Shown piece by piece: positions 33,250 to 46,277 of a DNA stretch of 64,000 bases. The position numbers were made by a program, and so were the translations under genes. The DNA lies in contig JAJGOT010000343.1 in NCBI GenBank assembly GCA_022457155.1, forward strand, positions 142,501 to 206,500, in the 5' to 3' direction. How positions within the stretch are numbered: position 1 is the stretch's first letter; every line of letters begins with the position of its first letter. The notes beneath the pieces are model-generated. The model was given only the letters and a program-made list of their open reading frames with translations, was not told where the DNA came from and did no database searches. This stretch comes from Cladopsammia gracilis. Taxonomy: Eukaryota; Cnidaria; Anthozoa; Scleractinia; Dendrophylliidae.

Positions 33250-33328
33250 TGACGTCAATGACTCAACGCGGTTCCGTCTGGGGCACAGACAACAAAGCCA
33301 AAAGGCACGTGTTGAGTCATTGACGTCA
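33250..33328. promoter_or_regulatory. CRE/AP-1 palindromic pair (copy 1)
   Basis: TGACGTCAATGACTCAAC at 33,250-33,267 is repeated as its exact complement at 33,311-33,328. Each arm holds a consensus CRE (TGACGTCA) and an AP-1 site (TGACTCA). About 75 bp to the right lies ATGGCGGCAAG, and further on a plus-strand donor AAG|GTAAGT at about 33,478. That would fit a promoter and first exon, but the frame stops after 12 codons. Copies at 41,600-41,678 and 55,507-55,585. Confidence 0.45.
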
Positions 33329-33788
33329 CAAAATCTTTACGGCAACTCGATCCAACTCTCAGGGTTCGGTCCCGGTCATTTTTAATTGAGTAATGGCGGC
33401 AAGCCGAATTCGAAATGTGAAGTTAAAATAATGGCACTTCTCATACGAGTTGTTAGTTGAAACTTCGCAAGGTAAGTAACGAGTACTTATATTTTCAAAA
33501 TACGAAGAGAACAGAAAATGTATATCTTTGATCATAGTGGCACTTTTAATTACTACTATGATCATAATTTTGCCTTCCCCTTTCTTTTCAGTTTTGGAAT
33601 GAAAACTTGCTGAATACTTCTCTTGAGAAATTTTAGGTTTAAATTCCAACGAGAAGACCAGTTATTTCAAACGAAAACTTCAGCTTTGGTTTGCCCACAT
33701 AACTTGATTCCAATGGCCAATACGTTTGGATAACGTGATATGACTGCTTTTTGAGTGTTTTTTTTTTGAACAAAAAAAATGTATGTGC
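33329..33788. other. Spacer, module C copy
   Basis: The 96-aa minus frame at 33,359-33,649 overlaps the presumed plus-strand donor and shows no domain. Module C begins at about 33,640. Confidence 0.35.
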
Positions 33789-33860
33789 AGGTCCCACCCA
33801 GACTTGAACTCGGATCACTGGTTTCAGAGTCCAGAGTGCTAACCATTAAACCATGGGACC
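33789..33860 (-). pseudogene. tRNA-Gln (CTG), decayed
   Basis: Anticodon CTG and the acceptor are kept. There is one mismatch in the anticodon stem (A31-A39) and one in the T stem (CCGAG/CTGGG). Confidence 0.65.
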
Positions 33861-34142
33861 CTACATGACAGGTTTGTCGGAATTGCGAATTTTTGTCCAG
33901 AGAGAGCTAGCACTCTGACGAAACACAAACAAGTTACACCAACAAAACAAAGAAACAAACAAACTATAAAAAGAGACAAATAAATACATCTACATCTCGA
34001 CATGATTTACTTTCAAAATCCTAATGGACATGCAGCAAGTTTCAGTGCAAAGTGCAAAAAAATTATTAAATACATAGAGGCAACCCTAAGGAGGGGGGGT
34101 GGGCAAGAAGCTCTCTGAGAAAACGATAGAACAAACATCAGA

Positions 34143-34203
34143 AGATTTGAACTCGGATCGCTGGATTCAGAGTCGAGAGTACTAACCATTTCACCACGGG
34201 ACC
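34143..34203 (-). pseudogene. tRNA-Gln fragment, 3' truncated
   Basis: The 5' half, anticodon arm and T loop are present, but the 3' acceptor strand is missing and the anticodon stem has a change. Module A follows (34,204-34,644). Confidence 0.7.
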
Positions 34204-34644
34204 CTTTCTGGGTTGTTTGACGGAATTACGAAATTTTTTCTCTGGTATTCTGGGAAGAAACAGTACTTTTGCAGAGCTGAAATGGGAGCCGTTTTGGGAA
34301 TCGACGCTTTTGCAGCATTTATAAAAGCTGACATCCGTTTTACTTGGATTGGATGCGAGTGAAGCAGAGGGGAGCTGGGTCTGGTTATCAGTCTCTTCGC
34401 AGCCAAACTGATGAAATGAATAGTGACTGGGTACGAATTCGGTGAAGATGGACACTCGACTCAGACAGACGAACCTCAGTCAAAAGGAGATAGCAGAGTA
34501 CAGGATATTTGTAACTCAGTCTAAAACGGTATGTCAGACAGCAAAAAATAAAACAACTTTAACAAGTAACGGCAACCTTGTGTCAGGCCATTTTCACTAA
34601 AATTTTGGGAAAAAGATTTATTAACCAACATGAATTCAAAATCA
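34204..34644. repeat. Inter-tRNA module A, copy 1
   Basis: As for 1722-2165. Frames of 71-105 aa on the minus strand arise from this repeat. Confidence 0.65.
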
Positions 34645-34716
34645 TGCGTCGGCCGGGAATCGAACCCGGGTCAACTGCTTGGAAGGCAGCTATGCTCACC
34701 ACTATACCACCGACGC
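34645..34716 (-). tRNA. tRNA-Gly (TCC)
   Basis: Intact cloverleaf, identical to 4602-4673 over the tRNA. The nearest minus-strand T run is short, so termination may be further downstream. Confidence 0.9.
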
Positions 34717-37700
34717 GTGTTGTTGACAACAGGTAGTAAAACTATATTCACTTTAAAACGATTTTACAATTATTATCACGTTTTTACAAAAAAAAAACAG
34801 ACATTTCTATAACATTTTTTTACCAGGTTATTCACTGCTCTTCCCAGTAAACCGCGGCACCCACCATTTTTTTTTTTAAGTCCAACATTTACCAACAATG
34901 TCGGAACGTTTACCCGCTGGGCTTAACGAGCATAGCATGCCACCGCGAGTCTATTTAAAATTCATCAGTTCGAACATTTGTCTGTATCAGGACCTTTCTT
35001 CAGGAATCACGTGATCGCGCTCCCTGTGTGAAGTGTTTAAACTCAAACAGGTGACAGGAAACAAGGCCACCTGCATATGCGATAAACCACTGATTGGCTC
35101 ATGAAAAACGATGGTCACTCTGAAGGCTGTGTGAAAATTCGTGGTTTACTGGTAAGAGTAGTATAAACAGTGTTTATTTGTTTCAGTTTTACATCCCCGT
35201 TTGATTGATTTGTCTACGTGTACGTTAAAGTTAAAGTACTACTATGATTTTGGAAAGAAGACTTCATTGAAAACTTTCCATGACAAATTTTAGGTTTAAA
35301 TTCAAATGGGAAGACCAGTTATATCAAACGAAATAACTAGTCATGACTAGTCTTCGTAATCGTTTTTTAAATTATAACTTAACTTAAATTTGTATATAAT
35401 ATAATTAAATTTATAAAATTGTAGCTTAACTTAAATTTATACACTTCTAATGAAGTTTTATTTTGCATCTTTTATCTTTATTATTTTGTGGCGTACCTGG
35501 AAACTAACTTTTAAGGAAGCGCCCTGACCTCGTTAAATAAAGGATTGATTGATTGATTGATTGATTGACTGACTGATTGATTGATTGATTGATTGATTGG
35601 ATTGAAAAGTTCAGCTTCGTCTTGCCGCCATTACTTGATCCCAATGGCCAAAACGTTTGGATAACGTTGCATGACTTTATCCATAAAAACGTTATACGTC
35701 ACGTGAAACTGCTTTTTAGAATAATTGCAGGTCTGAAATTTGCGAACTAATGCTGTGTTCATATAAGCACCGAAACATATTTAGAGTAAACATGTTCAGT
35801 CAACGAACACGATGGTCGGTTGCTAGGGCTTTTTCTCCCGGAAGGTTCTAAATCTCATTTTTTGGCTCACAGAGGAGTAGTTTATATTCTAAATGAAGCA
35901 AAACATTAGAACATCTTAATTGGAGGCGATTTTTCTTTAAATGTTTACCATACTGAAGGCTTTTTAGACTTTTCTTGAAATTATGACGTCATAAGTGCCA
36001 CCTATTTTTAGCGGAGCACTCGCCAGGCCGAATGGAACTAGGGGATAGAAGCTATGCCCGTCATTTTTCATGGTCATGGCTAGCGGAATGTTTTGCGGGC
36101 GCGCGTGTGCCCGCCGCCGCCGCCGTCGCAGGACTACAACAGCTCGCGGGCGAGTATGACGTCGCAAAACATGCGCGTACGACGTCATATTGAAACCAAA
36201 GCGAGGCTTTGTTTTTCGCGCGGTTACAAGGCCGAATGTCACGTCAGCTGGAAAAACATTTGATGTTTTGCTGTGAATTTACTAAGCGGAGAAAACCGTT
36301 TTAAAGGCGTTATTTCCCTGAATATTTCGCGGTTTGCTACTCAAGACAAGGATTTTAATTAAGGGATACTCAGAAGCCGCTTTAGTGGAAAAAGACGAGC
36401 TTTCAGAGATAAAATCTTGCTTCGATGAACTTCATGTATTACGTTTTTATCAATGCGGGAGACGTTTGTTTTTTACGGATTTCAGAACCAGAAGCGGAAA
36501 TTTGAATTTCCAGATTACATTTTTCGATGGGAATTTATCTTGATATCAATCTGTGATTGACTTTTTCTTTCTGTTCTCGTTAGTTTTGAAGAATTGTTTA
36601 TAAACGTGTAGCTTAAATTCAGTTGTATTAATTTCTTGAATTTCATCGTAGACACTGCTCAGCCTCGATGCGATATAAATGGTACGCGTTTTGCTTTTAA
36701 ACTAATGTAGATTTGAATAAATTTTTTCGAAAGAAGATTGTGTTGTCAATTTTTATGTGTTTGTTCATTCATTACATAGATTGAAAAGCGATTTTATGTA
36801 AACAAAACAAGACTTAGATTTTATACTCGCGTCGCCTTATGCAAATATGTTTGTGTATTTTTGCAATTTTGATTTCCAAATCAGTTTCTCGGGCATTTTT
36901 TGACAAGCAACAACTGTATTTTATTCGGAAAATAGTCGTAATAGTTATTCTAGACGGAGAAAAAGTTGTTTTTGTGAACTTGTACAATCTAAATGTACTG
37001 TGCTGACGGTCGGGTTATACTGTTTTTGAGAATTGCTAAAATTGAAAAATAGCCCGATCGTCAATCTTAATTCTTGTGCTTCCGACCTTTCACCTAAGTT
37101 AAGTTTCATCTTATTTAAGCTTGTTCAGAGGGTCTTCAGAGTGCTTCGCTGTTAGGCTAAGCCTAACTATATATATTAGTAGCAACATTAAAAATTTGAA
37201 AAGCAGTGTTGAAAACTTTACACACATTTTTGGAACATAAAAAGAATATTTTTAGTGAAAAAATATTTCAATCGGATAAAAAGGCGTAAAGTTACAGCTA
37301 ATTAAAGAAATTCTAATTTCCCGCCACATGACCATTTATGGTCAAACTTCACAAGTATTTAAACGTGTAAACAATTAAAAAAAGTCGTAACGGAGAAAGG
37401 ACAAAGTTGCATAAAGTCGAAATTGTAGTTTTTTTAACTTAGCATATGCTGTACTATGACGCCTATTTCATCACGAATTACGTCATTATGACGTCACATT
37501 GACGTAATTCGTGACGAAACCCGTATAATAGTCTTAAACTCAAAAAACTACAATTTTGATTTTATGCAAGTTTGTCTTTTCTCCGTTGCGACTACATTCA
37601 TTGTTTTCGCGTTTAAATACTCCTAAAGTTTGACCATATATGGTCGTTTGGCGGAATTCTTTACTGAATACTAAAACTAATACAACATTTTTCACACTTT

Positions 37701-37720
37701 TTTCTTGAATTTTAATTCTG

Positions 37721-37909
37721 ATGCCAAATTTGGAGGTCATTGGTGACGTCACATTAGCAGTTAACCATTCCAACACTGACATGCAACTTATTCCACTAGA
37801 AATAATTCACAATTCACGGGATTCTATTCGAAAAGCAAGAGAGTCGTATTTAATAGATAGAGCGAAAACACTAGAACCACGTGGGTTGAACAGACGTGAT
37901 GAATTGTAG
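37721..37909 (+). pseudogene. Penelope-like GIY-YIG C-terminal fragment, copy 2
   Basis: Differs from copy 1 (27,905) by one residue (Cys to Gly near residue 8). The hammerhead-like motif follows at 38,054-38,082. Confidence 0.6.
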
Positions 37910-39272
37910 TTTACGTATACTACTAGCCTTATCTTTAGTTTTTATTATCTTGTAGATCATTTCCGCCCCTCCTCATTTTTTAAATATGTATTGCGACATT
38001 CTCCTTTATATAATGTTGTATTTTCATTTCATAACTTAGTAACATCTTATAACCTGAAGAAGGCTGGTCTGGCCAGCCGAAATATTGTTTTAAATATATT
38101 TACTCGTTGTATCAGCTTTGCAGTCCTTGGACTTCTAGTTAGTATATATGAAATAATCACCAATTGATAGGTAACTTATCCACCTACTTTCCTTCCAAGT
38201 TTCGTTAGATTCGACGCATTCTACCTTTGTCTGTAGCCTAAAACTTTCAGTTTTGAGAGGTGCGGGAGGAAAAGCCCTTTATAGCAACCGACCACCTGTG
38301 GAAACACGATTCCCTTAAGAATGTTTGCAATGTCATTGTTCACATTAGCTGTCAATTTCAAAACACGTTTCACGCCTGGTTCTTGTAATATTCTTAGTGG
38401 CCACTTTAAGGCCAGGAATTCGAGCAATACACCGTTGATTTTAAGGTGATTCCGTTGTTATTTCGTGCGCACTCGTCTATGACAAACTTTGGGCCATATT
38501 AACCGTTTCCGGCTCTGAAGCGATGCTTCAAAAACTTTGCGAATACTTATAGCTATTACTTAGCAATAATATGATAAAATTCGATTTTACTCGGAAAAAA
38601 TATTTCAAGTTGTAATCGGGCTTAAATTAACCCCACGTTTTGAACAAAATCGCACCCTGTGAAACATTTTGCTATTATATTTGAGTTTATTTTTAATTTC
38701 TGGAATCGGCTTACATTAACTTAATACATACCCTAACCAAAGTTTCAGAAAAATCGTTGGATTCGTTGTGTCTTAATTGAACTTTCCCTTTCTTTATTAT
38801 ATTATTGTTATTTCATTTTGTTATGTTGTAATGCTTTTGCAATACTGTAAGGATTTATAGTCATGCAAATAAAGCTACTTGTTGTTGTTGTTGTTGTTGT
38901 TGTTTTTGTTGTTGTTGTTGTTAAAGCAGAAGTGCGGAAGTATTAAGGCCATTAAAATTTAGCCCTAAAATTCTATTAAAATATTAAATACTTGATGCTC
39001 TTTGACAAAACAATCCACGAATCCAAATTTCTGGGAGAAGTCGTGATCAGAAATAAACATGTTTCGTCTTAGTGTGAACACAACATAAGTTAATTACGCA
39101 TTGGGTTTTTTTCATTTCCAAGCTCGCCAAGTTTACATTTTTCTAAAATATAGCGATTTGTGCACTTATGAAGCCATTGAATGAAAAGAGGGGAAAATAG
39201 TCGAAAAGAAAGAAAACATGTCTTCGTAGTAGCATTTTAAACAAATTTTTATTGTTACACAAATAAGAAATT

Positions 39273-39344
39273 AGGTCCCACCGAGATTTGAACTCGGATC
39301 GCTGGATTCAAAGTCCAGAGTGCTAACCATTACACCATGGGGCC
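39273..39344 (-). tRNA. tRNA-Gln (TTG), at recombination junction
   Basis: Same tRNA as the other TTG copies (C3-A70). The left flank (to about 39,250) matches the flank of the first pair of copy 1, and the right flank matches the second pair. This copy therefore marks the deletion junction. Confidence 0.8.
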
Positions 39345-39956
39345 CTTCACAACACCACTTGTGAAACTACGAATCAAAAACAAAGCAGCGTTTTACCATC
39401 GCTGATCTTTACCTTCGAGGAGCTGAAGTGTGTACTGTTCAGACTGTTTTGGAGATGGAGGTTTAGGTCGGAATTTTATAACCGTCCACAGGACTTTAAT
39501 CTAGCGAGGTGTATTTGGGAAATATTTATAACAACACAAACAATCGAATCCGTTTTTAATCAGTTTACATTACGCTTTCGCAATCAACTTGATACACCTT
39601 GTTCTCGCTGATTCATAGTTATCATCTGAGGATGGAGATTTAAAGTGAGTTACCATTTTTTGGATTTCTGGGAGGAAATTGAATACGGGTGGATGCACTG
39701 GACTCGTATTCAATCTCCTCTCGTCCGAAAATAGCATAAATTGTCACTGGGTACGAGTCCCCTGATGCTCAGGGAAGGTTTAGTCAAAAAAGGTACGGGA
39801 ATATAATTAATTAATCCAAGCAATGAAAAACGGCAATCTAACGTCAGATTGCTTAGGTTGCCATTTTTATTTGACCATTTTATTTTGAAATAGATTTGTT
39901 CAAAAGGAAAAGCCTATACACAAGGATATGAGCACATGAAAAAAAAAAAAGAAAAG
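39345..39956. repeat. Module B, copy 2
   Basis: Second-pair type: small hairpin GGCAATCTA/TAGGTTGCC at 39,832-39,862. Confidence 0.65.
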
Positions 39957-40028
39957 TGCGTCGGCCGGGAATCGAACCCGGGTCAACTGCTTGGAAGGCA
40001 GCTATGCTCACCACTATACCACCGACGC
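39957..40028 (-). tRNA. tRNA-Gly (TCC)
   Basis: Intact cloverleaf followed on the minus strand by TTTTC and a long T run, a strong Pol III terminator. Confidence 0.93.
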
Positions 40029-42138
40029 ACTCTGCATGAACATGCCTAATTTTCTGGTGGAGTTGTTGGATTATTATGCCAGCGATATACGGAAATATTT
40101 TTGTAGCTGGATCAAAGTACAAGTTAAAAATAGATCATTTTCGTATTCTCAGTATTGAACTGGAACGTAGTTTGCAATGGAGGCTCATGAGGGGAAATAT
40201 CATTGAAAATATTTGCATTGGATTACTGTCGTATATTAATAAACAATTTAGCGAAAAACTGACTACTTAGCCGTATTACACAACTTCACGCTGCATAACC
40301 TCTATTTATTAGCCAACGCGCGAGTCGAGCAATGTAGGAATAGTAAGTACGCTGAGAAACAGGCTTTTTTATTACAATGATGTGATTAATGTGCACCTAA
40401 CCCAAATGGGGCATTTTCAAAATAGACCCTGCAAATTAAAGAGAAAGATACACATGATATTGAAAAAAAAAATGTAATCGGTTCAAACAGGTTTTTTTTT
40501 AAGCACTGTTTGCATTAGTTTTAAGTTTACTTGAGTTTGCATGTTCGCACAGCGTACTGAGGTGATCATATTTTAGTGATTTCCAGTTCTCGGAAATGTG
40601 CTGATTTCTATGGAACTCATCCTTAGATTTTCATGAAATGTGGCAGATTGCTAGTTCAAAATACACGTAAATCACATGAACAAATCACGAAATCCGTCGG
40701 AGGATTCACAAAACGTTAAAATGTTAAACGATAAATAAGATACTATCTCTCTGTCAAAATTGCACGAGACCAGTGTTTGGATACGAGTGAAGCCGAGGCG
40801 CCTGGGGCTTGTTATAAGTATCGTATCTCGTCTCGTATCGTACATTTGTCTGTATGAGGACATTACTTCAGGAATCACTTGATCGCACTCCCTTTGTACA
40901 GTGTTTCAACTCAAAAACGTGACATAAAAAAAGGCCACCACACGTGATAAACCAAACTGATAAGCTCTTGAAAAACGATCGTTACTCTGAAGGCGGCCTG
41001 GAAATTCGTGAGTGCTGCGGTTTACTGGGAAGAGTAGTATAAACAGTGTTTATTTGTTTCAGTTTTACGTCACCGTACGCGTTTGATTGATTTGTCTGCA
41101 TCTACGTAAAGGTTAAAGTACCACTACGACGAAAATTTTTGTTTTTCTTTTCCGCTTTTTTAACGCAAATGTATCTTTTTTTAACAACAAGAAAAATCTT
41201 CATTAGGTAATCTTGGCAGGCCAGTGAAATTAATTACATGATTAGAATCGCTACACACACTAATTTGTTAAAATAAAAAGAAAGGATCAAACAATAGAAA
41301 AAAAAAAACAAAAAGGAAAAACAAGTGATCGAAATAAAAGAAAGAGAATTGTGAAAATATTAATTAATTACTTTTTGAATTAACTTTAGAGATAATCTCG
41401 TCAATATTAATGTAGAAATCTGCTTCTTTAAGTATAGTCAAAGCATCTAATAGGTTTAGACAATGAGATCGAATTGCTTTAAATTCGATTGATATATTCT
41501 TACACAGTCCATAAATAGCTGGCGGAAAACCCACGAAAATCACGTAAAACCGAGCCCACGTTCTACTGGTTTGCGATCTGGTACACGTGACTTGATTTAT
41601 GACGTCAATGACTCAACGCGGTTCCGTCTGGGGCACAGACAACAAAGCCAAAAGGCACGTGTTGAGTCATTGACGTCACAAAATCTTTACGGCAACTCGA
41701 TCCAACTCTCAGGGTTCGGTCCCGGTCATTTTTAATTGAGTAATGGCGGCAAGCCGAATTCGAAATGTGAAGTTAAAATAATGGCACTTCTCATACGAGT
41801 TTTTAGTTGAAACTTCGCAAGGTAAGTAACGAGTACTTATATTTTCAAAATACGAAGAGAACAGAAAATGTATATTTTTGATCATAGTGGCACTTTTAAT
41901 TACTACTATGATCATAATTTTGCCTTCCCCTTTATTCTCAGTTTTGGAAAGAAAACTTGCTGAATACTTCTCTTGAGAAATTTTAGGTTTAAATTCCAAC
42001 GAGAAGACCAGTTATTTCAAACGAAAACTTCAGCTTTGGTTTGCCCACATAACTTGATTCCAATGGCCAATACGTTTGGATAACGTGATATGACTGTTTT
42101 TTGAGTGTTTTTTTTTTAAACAAAAAAAATGTATGTGC

Positions 42139-42210
42139 AGGTCCCACCCAGACTTGAACTCGGATCACTGGTTTCAGAGTCCAGAGTGCTAACCATTACA
42201 CCATGGGACC
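42139..42210 (-). pseudogene. tRNA-Gln (CTG), decayed
   Basis: Same stem mismatches as 33789-33860. Confidence 0.65.
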
Positions 42211-42510
42211 CTACATGGCAGGTTTGTCGGAATTGCGAATTTTTGTCCAGAGAGAGCTAGCACTCTTTGACGAAACACAAACAAGTTACACCAACAAAAC
42301 AAAGAAACAAACAAACCATAAAAAGAGACAAATAAATACATCTACATCTCGACATGATTTACTTGCAAAATCCTAATGGACATGCAGCAAGTTTCAGTGC
42401 AAAGTGCAAAAAAATTATTAAATACATAGAGGCAACCCTAAGGAGGGGGGGGGGGGGGGGTGGGGGGTGGGCAAGAAGCTCTCTGAGAAAACGATAGAAC
42501 AAACAACAGA

Positions 42511-42571
42511 AGATTTGAACTCGGATCGCTGGATTCAGAGTCGAGAGTACTAACCATTTCACCACGGGACC
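42511..42571 (-). pseudogene. tRNA-Gln fragment, 3' truncated
   Basis: Copy of 34143-34203. A G tract (about 42,444-42,460) lies upstream. Confidence 0.7.
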
Positions 42572-43012
42572 CTTTCTGGGTTGTTTGACGGAATTACAAA
42601 ATTTTTTCTCTGGTTTTCTTGGAAGAAACAGTACTTTTGCAGAGCTGAAATGGGAGCCGTTTTGGGAATCGACGCTTTTGCAGCATTTATAAAAGCTGAC
42701 ATCCGTTTTACTTGGATTGGATGCGAGTGAAGCAGAGGGGAGCTGGGTCTGGTTATCAGTCTCTTCGCAGCCAAACTGATGAAATGAATAGTGACTGGGT
42801 ACGAATTCGGTGAAGATGGACACTCGACTCAGACAGACGAACCTCAGTCAAAAGGAGATAGCAGAGTACAGGATATTTGTAACTCAGTCTAAAACGGTAT
42901 GTCAGACAGCAAAAAATAAAACAACTTTAACAAGTAACGGCAACCTTGTGTCAGGCCATTTTCACTAAAATTTTGGGAAAAAGATTTATTAACCAACATG
43001 AATTCAAAATCA

Positions 43013-43084
43013 TGCGTCGGCCGGGAATCGAACCCGGGTCAACTGCTTGGAAGGCAGCTATGCTCACCACTATACCACCGACGC
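43013..43084 (-). tRNA. tRNA-Gly (TCC)
   Basis: Intact cloverleaf, equivalent to 34645-34716. Confidence 0.9.
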
Positions 43085-46000
43085 GTGTTGTTGACAACAG
43101 GTAGTAAAACTATATTCACTTTAAAACGATTTTACAATTATTATCACGTTTTTACAAAAAAAACAGACATTTCTATAACATTTTTTTACCAGGTTATTCA
43201 CTGCTCTTCCCAGTAAACCGCGGCACCCACCATTTTTTTTTTAAGTCCAACATTTACCAACAATGTCGGAACGTTTACCCGCTGGGCTTAACGAGCATAG
43301 CATGCCACCGCGAGTCTATTTAAAATTCATCAGTTCGAACATTTGTCTGTATCAGGACCTTTCTTCAGGAATCACGTGATCGCGCTCCCTGTGTGAAGTG
43401 TTTAAACTCAAACAGGTGACAGGAAACAAGGCCACCTGCATATGCGATAAACCACTGATTGGCTCATGAAAAACGATGGTCACTCTGAAGGCTGTGTGAA
43501 AATTCGTGGTTTACTGGTAAGAGTAGTATAAACAGTGTTTATTTGTTTCAGTTTTACATCCCCGTTTGATTGATTTGTCTACGTGTACGTTAAAGTTAAA
43601 GTACTACTATGATTTTGGAAAGAAGACTTATTGAAAACTTTCCATGACAAATTTTAGGTTTAAATTCAAATGGGAAGACCAGTTATATCAAACGAAATAA
43701 CTAGTCATGACTAGTCTTCGTAATCGTTTTTTAAATTATAACTTAACTTAAATTTGTATATAATATAATTAAATTTATAAAATTGTAGCTTAACTTAAAT
43801 TTATACACTTCTAATGAAGTTTTATTTTGCATCTTTTATCTTTATTATTTTGTGGCGTACCTGGAAACTAACTTTTAAGGAAGCGCCCTGACCTCGTTAA
43901 ATAAAGGATTGATTGATTGATTGATTGATTGATTGACTGACTGATTGATTGATTGATTGATTGATTGGATTGAAAAGTTCAGCTTCGTCTTGCCGCCATT
44001 ACTTGATCCCAATGGCCAAAACGTTTGGATAACGTTGCATGACTTTATCCATAAAAACGTTATACGTCACGTGAAACTGCTTTTTAGAATAATTGCAGGT
44101 CTGAAATTTGCGAACTAATGCTGTGTTCATATAAGCACCGAAACATATTTAGAGTAAACATGTTCAGTCAACGAACACGATGGTCGGTTGCTAGGGCTTT
44201 TTCTCCCGGAAGGTTCTAAATCTCATTTTTTGGCTCACAGAGGAGTAGTTTATATTCTAAATGAAGCAAAACATTAGAACATCTTAATTGGAGACGATTT
44301 TTCTTTAAATGTTTACCATACTGAAGGCTTTTTAGACTTTTCTTGAAATTATGACGTCATAAGTGCCACCTATTTTTAGCGGAGCACTCGCCGGGCCGAA
44401 TGGAACTAGGGGATAGAAGCTATGCCCGTCATTTTTCATGGTCATGGCTAGCGGAATGTTTTGCGGGCGCGCGTGTGCCCGCCGCCGCCGCCGTCGCAGG
44501 ACTACAACAGCTCGCGGGCGAGTATGACGTCGCAAAACATGCGCGTACGACGTCATATTGAAACCAAAGCGAGGCTTTGTTTTTCGCGCGGTTACAAGGC
44601 CGAATGTCACGTCAGCTGGAAAAACATTTGATGTTTTGCTGTGAATTTACTAAGCGGAGAAAACCGTTTTAAAGGCGTTATTTCCCTGAATATTTCGCGG
44701 TTTGCTACTCAAGACAAGGATTTTAATTAAGGGATACTCAGAAGCCGCTTTAGTGGAAAAAGACGAGCTTTCAGAGATAAAATCTTGCTTCGATGAACTT
44801 CATGTATTACGTTTTTATCAATGCGGGAGATGTTTGTTTTTTACGGATTTCAGAACCAGAAGCGGAAATTTGAATTTCCAGATTACATTTTTCTATGGGA
44901 ATTTATCTTGATATCAATCTGTGATTGACTTTTTCTTTCTGTTCTCGTTAGTTTTGAAGAATTGTTTATAAACGTGTAGCTTAAATTCAGTTGTATTAAT
45001 TTCTTGAATTTCATCGTAGACACTGCTCGGCCTCGATGCGATATAAATGGTACGCGTTTTGCTTTTAAACTAATGTAGATTTGAATAAATTTTTTCGAAA
45101 GAAGATTGTGTTGTCAATTTTTATGTGTTTGTTCATTCATTACATAGATTGAAAAGCGATTTTATGTAAACAAAACAAGACTTAGATTTTATACTCGCGT
45201 CGCCTTATGCAAATATGTTTGTGTATTTTTGCAATTTTGATTTCCAAATCAGTTTCTCGGGCATTTTTTGACAAGCAACAACTGTATTTTATTCCGAAAA
45301 TAGTCGTAATAGTTATTCTAGACGGAGAAAAAGTTGTTTTTGTGAACTTGTACAATATTAATGTACTGTGCTGACGGTCGGGTTATACTGTTTTTGAGAA
45401 TTGCTAAAATTGAAAAATAGCCCGATCGTCAATCTTAATTCTTGTGCTTCCGACCTTTCACCTAAGTTAAGTTTCATCTTAGTTAAGCTTGTTCAGAGGG
45501 TCTTCAGAGTGCTTCGCTGTTAGGCTAAGCCTAACTATATATATTAGTAACAACATTAAAAATTTGAAAAGCAGTGTTGAAAACTTTACACACATTTTTG
45601 GAACATAAAAAGAATATTTTTAGTGAAAAAATATTTCAATCGGATAAAAAGGCGTAAAGTTACAGCTAATTAAAGAAATTCTAATTTCCCGCCACATGAC
45701 CATTTATGGTCAAACTTTACAAGTATTTAAACGTGTAAACAATTAAAAAAAGTCGTAACGGAGAAAGGACAAAGTTGCATAAAGTCGAAATTGTAGTTTT
45801 TTTAACTTAGCATATGCTGTACTATGACGCCTATTTCATCACGAATTACGTCATTATGACGACACATTGACGTAATTCGTGACGAAACCCGTATAATAGT
45901 CTTAAACTCAAAAAACTACAATTTTGATTTTATGCAAGTTTGTCTTTTCTCCGTTGCGACTACATTCATTGTTTTCGCGTTTAAATACTCCTAAAGTTTG

Positions 46001-46088
46001 ACCATATATGGTCGTTTGGCGGAATTCTTTACTGAATACTAAAACTAATACAACATTTTTCACACTTTTTTCCTGAATTTTAATTCTG

Positions 46089-46277
46089 ATGCCAAATTTG
46101 GAGGTCATTGGTGACGTCACATTAGCAGTTAACCATTCCAACACTGACATGCAACTTATTCCACTAGAAATAATTCACAATTCACGGGATTCTATTCGAA
46201 AAGCAAGAGAGTCGTATTTAATAGATAGAGCGAAAACACTAGAACCACGTGGGTTGAACAGACGTGATGAATTGTAG
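46089..46277 (+). pseudogene. Penelope-like GIY-YIG C-terminal fragment, copy 3
   Basis: Same protein as copy 2 (37,721). The hammerhead-like motif is at 46,422-46,450. Confidence 0.6.

Larger units (their letters stand above)
25190..35005. repeat. Tandem segment, copy 1 (about 9.8 kb)
   Basis: This is the first of three near-identical direct copies. Contents in order: module C and a LINE-like tail with (GATT)n (25,716-25,785); a dispersed repeat (26,160-27,360); a foldback (27,488-27,848); a Penelope-like fragment (27,905-28,266); a LINE-like tail with (TTG)n (29,040-29,098); tRNA pairs at 29,450/30,118 and 30,922/31,604; module D (31,676-32,540); a coding-like exon (33,014-33,173) with a CRE/AP-1 palindrome (33,250-33,328); and the Gln(CTG)/Gly unit to 34,716. 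Differences from copies 2 and 3 are scattered single bases and short repeat lengths. Confidence 0.9.
35006..43373. repeat. Tandem segment, copy 2 (about 8.4 kb)
   Basis: Second direct copy, offset 9,816-9,824 bp from copy 1 in its left part. It holds a (GATT)n tail (35,541-35,600), the dispersed repeat (35,976-37,176), a foldback (37,304-37,664), a Penelope-like fragment (37,721-38,082), a (TTG)n tail (38,878-38,922), only one Gln(TTG)/Gly pair (39,273/39,957), module D (40,029-40,900), the possible exon (stop near 41,363), the CRE/AP-1 pair (41,600-41,678) and the Gln(CTG)/Gly unit (42,139-43,084). The missing 1.47 kb relative to copy 1 lies at the tRNA-Gln(TTG). Confidence 0.9.

Noticed and set aside
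34630..34812. Frames with GRESNPGQLLGRQLCSPLYHRR (also 4533, 42998)
   Set aside because: They are translations of the strand opposite tRNA-Gly and repeat wherever that tRNA occurs.
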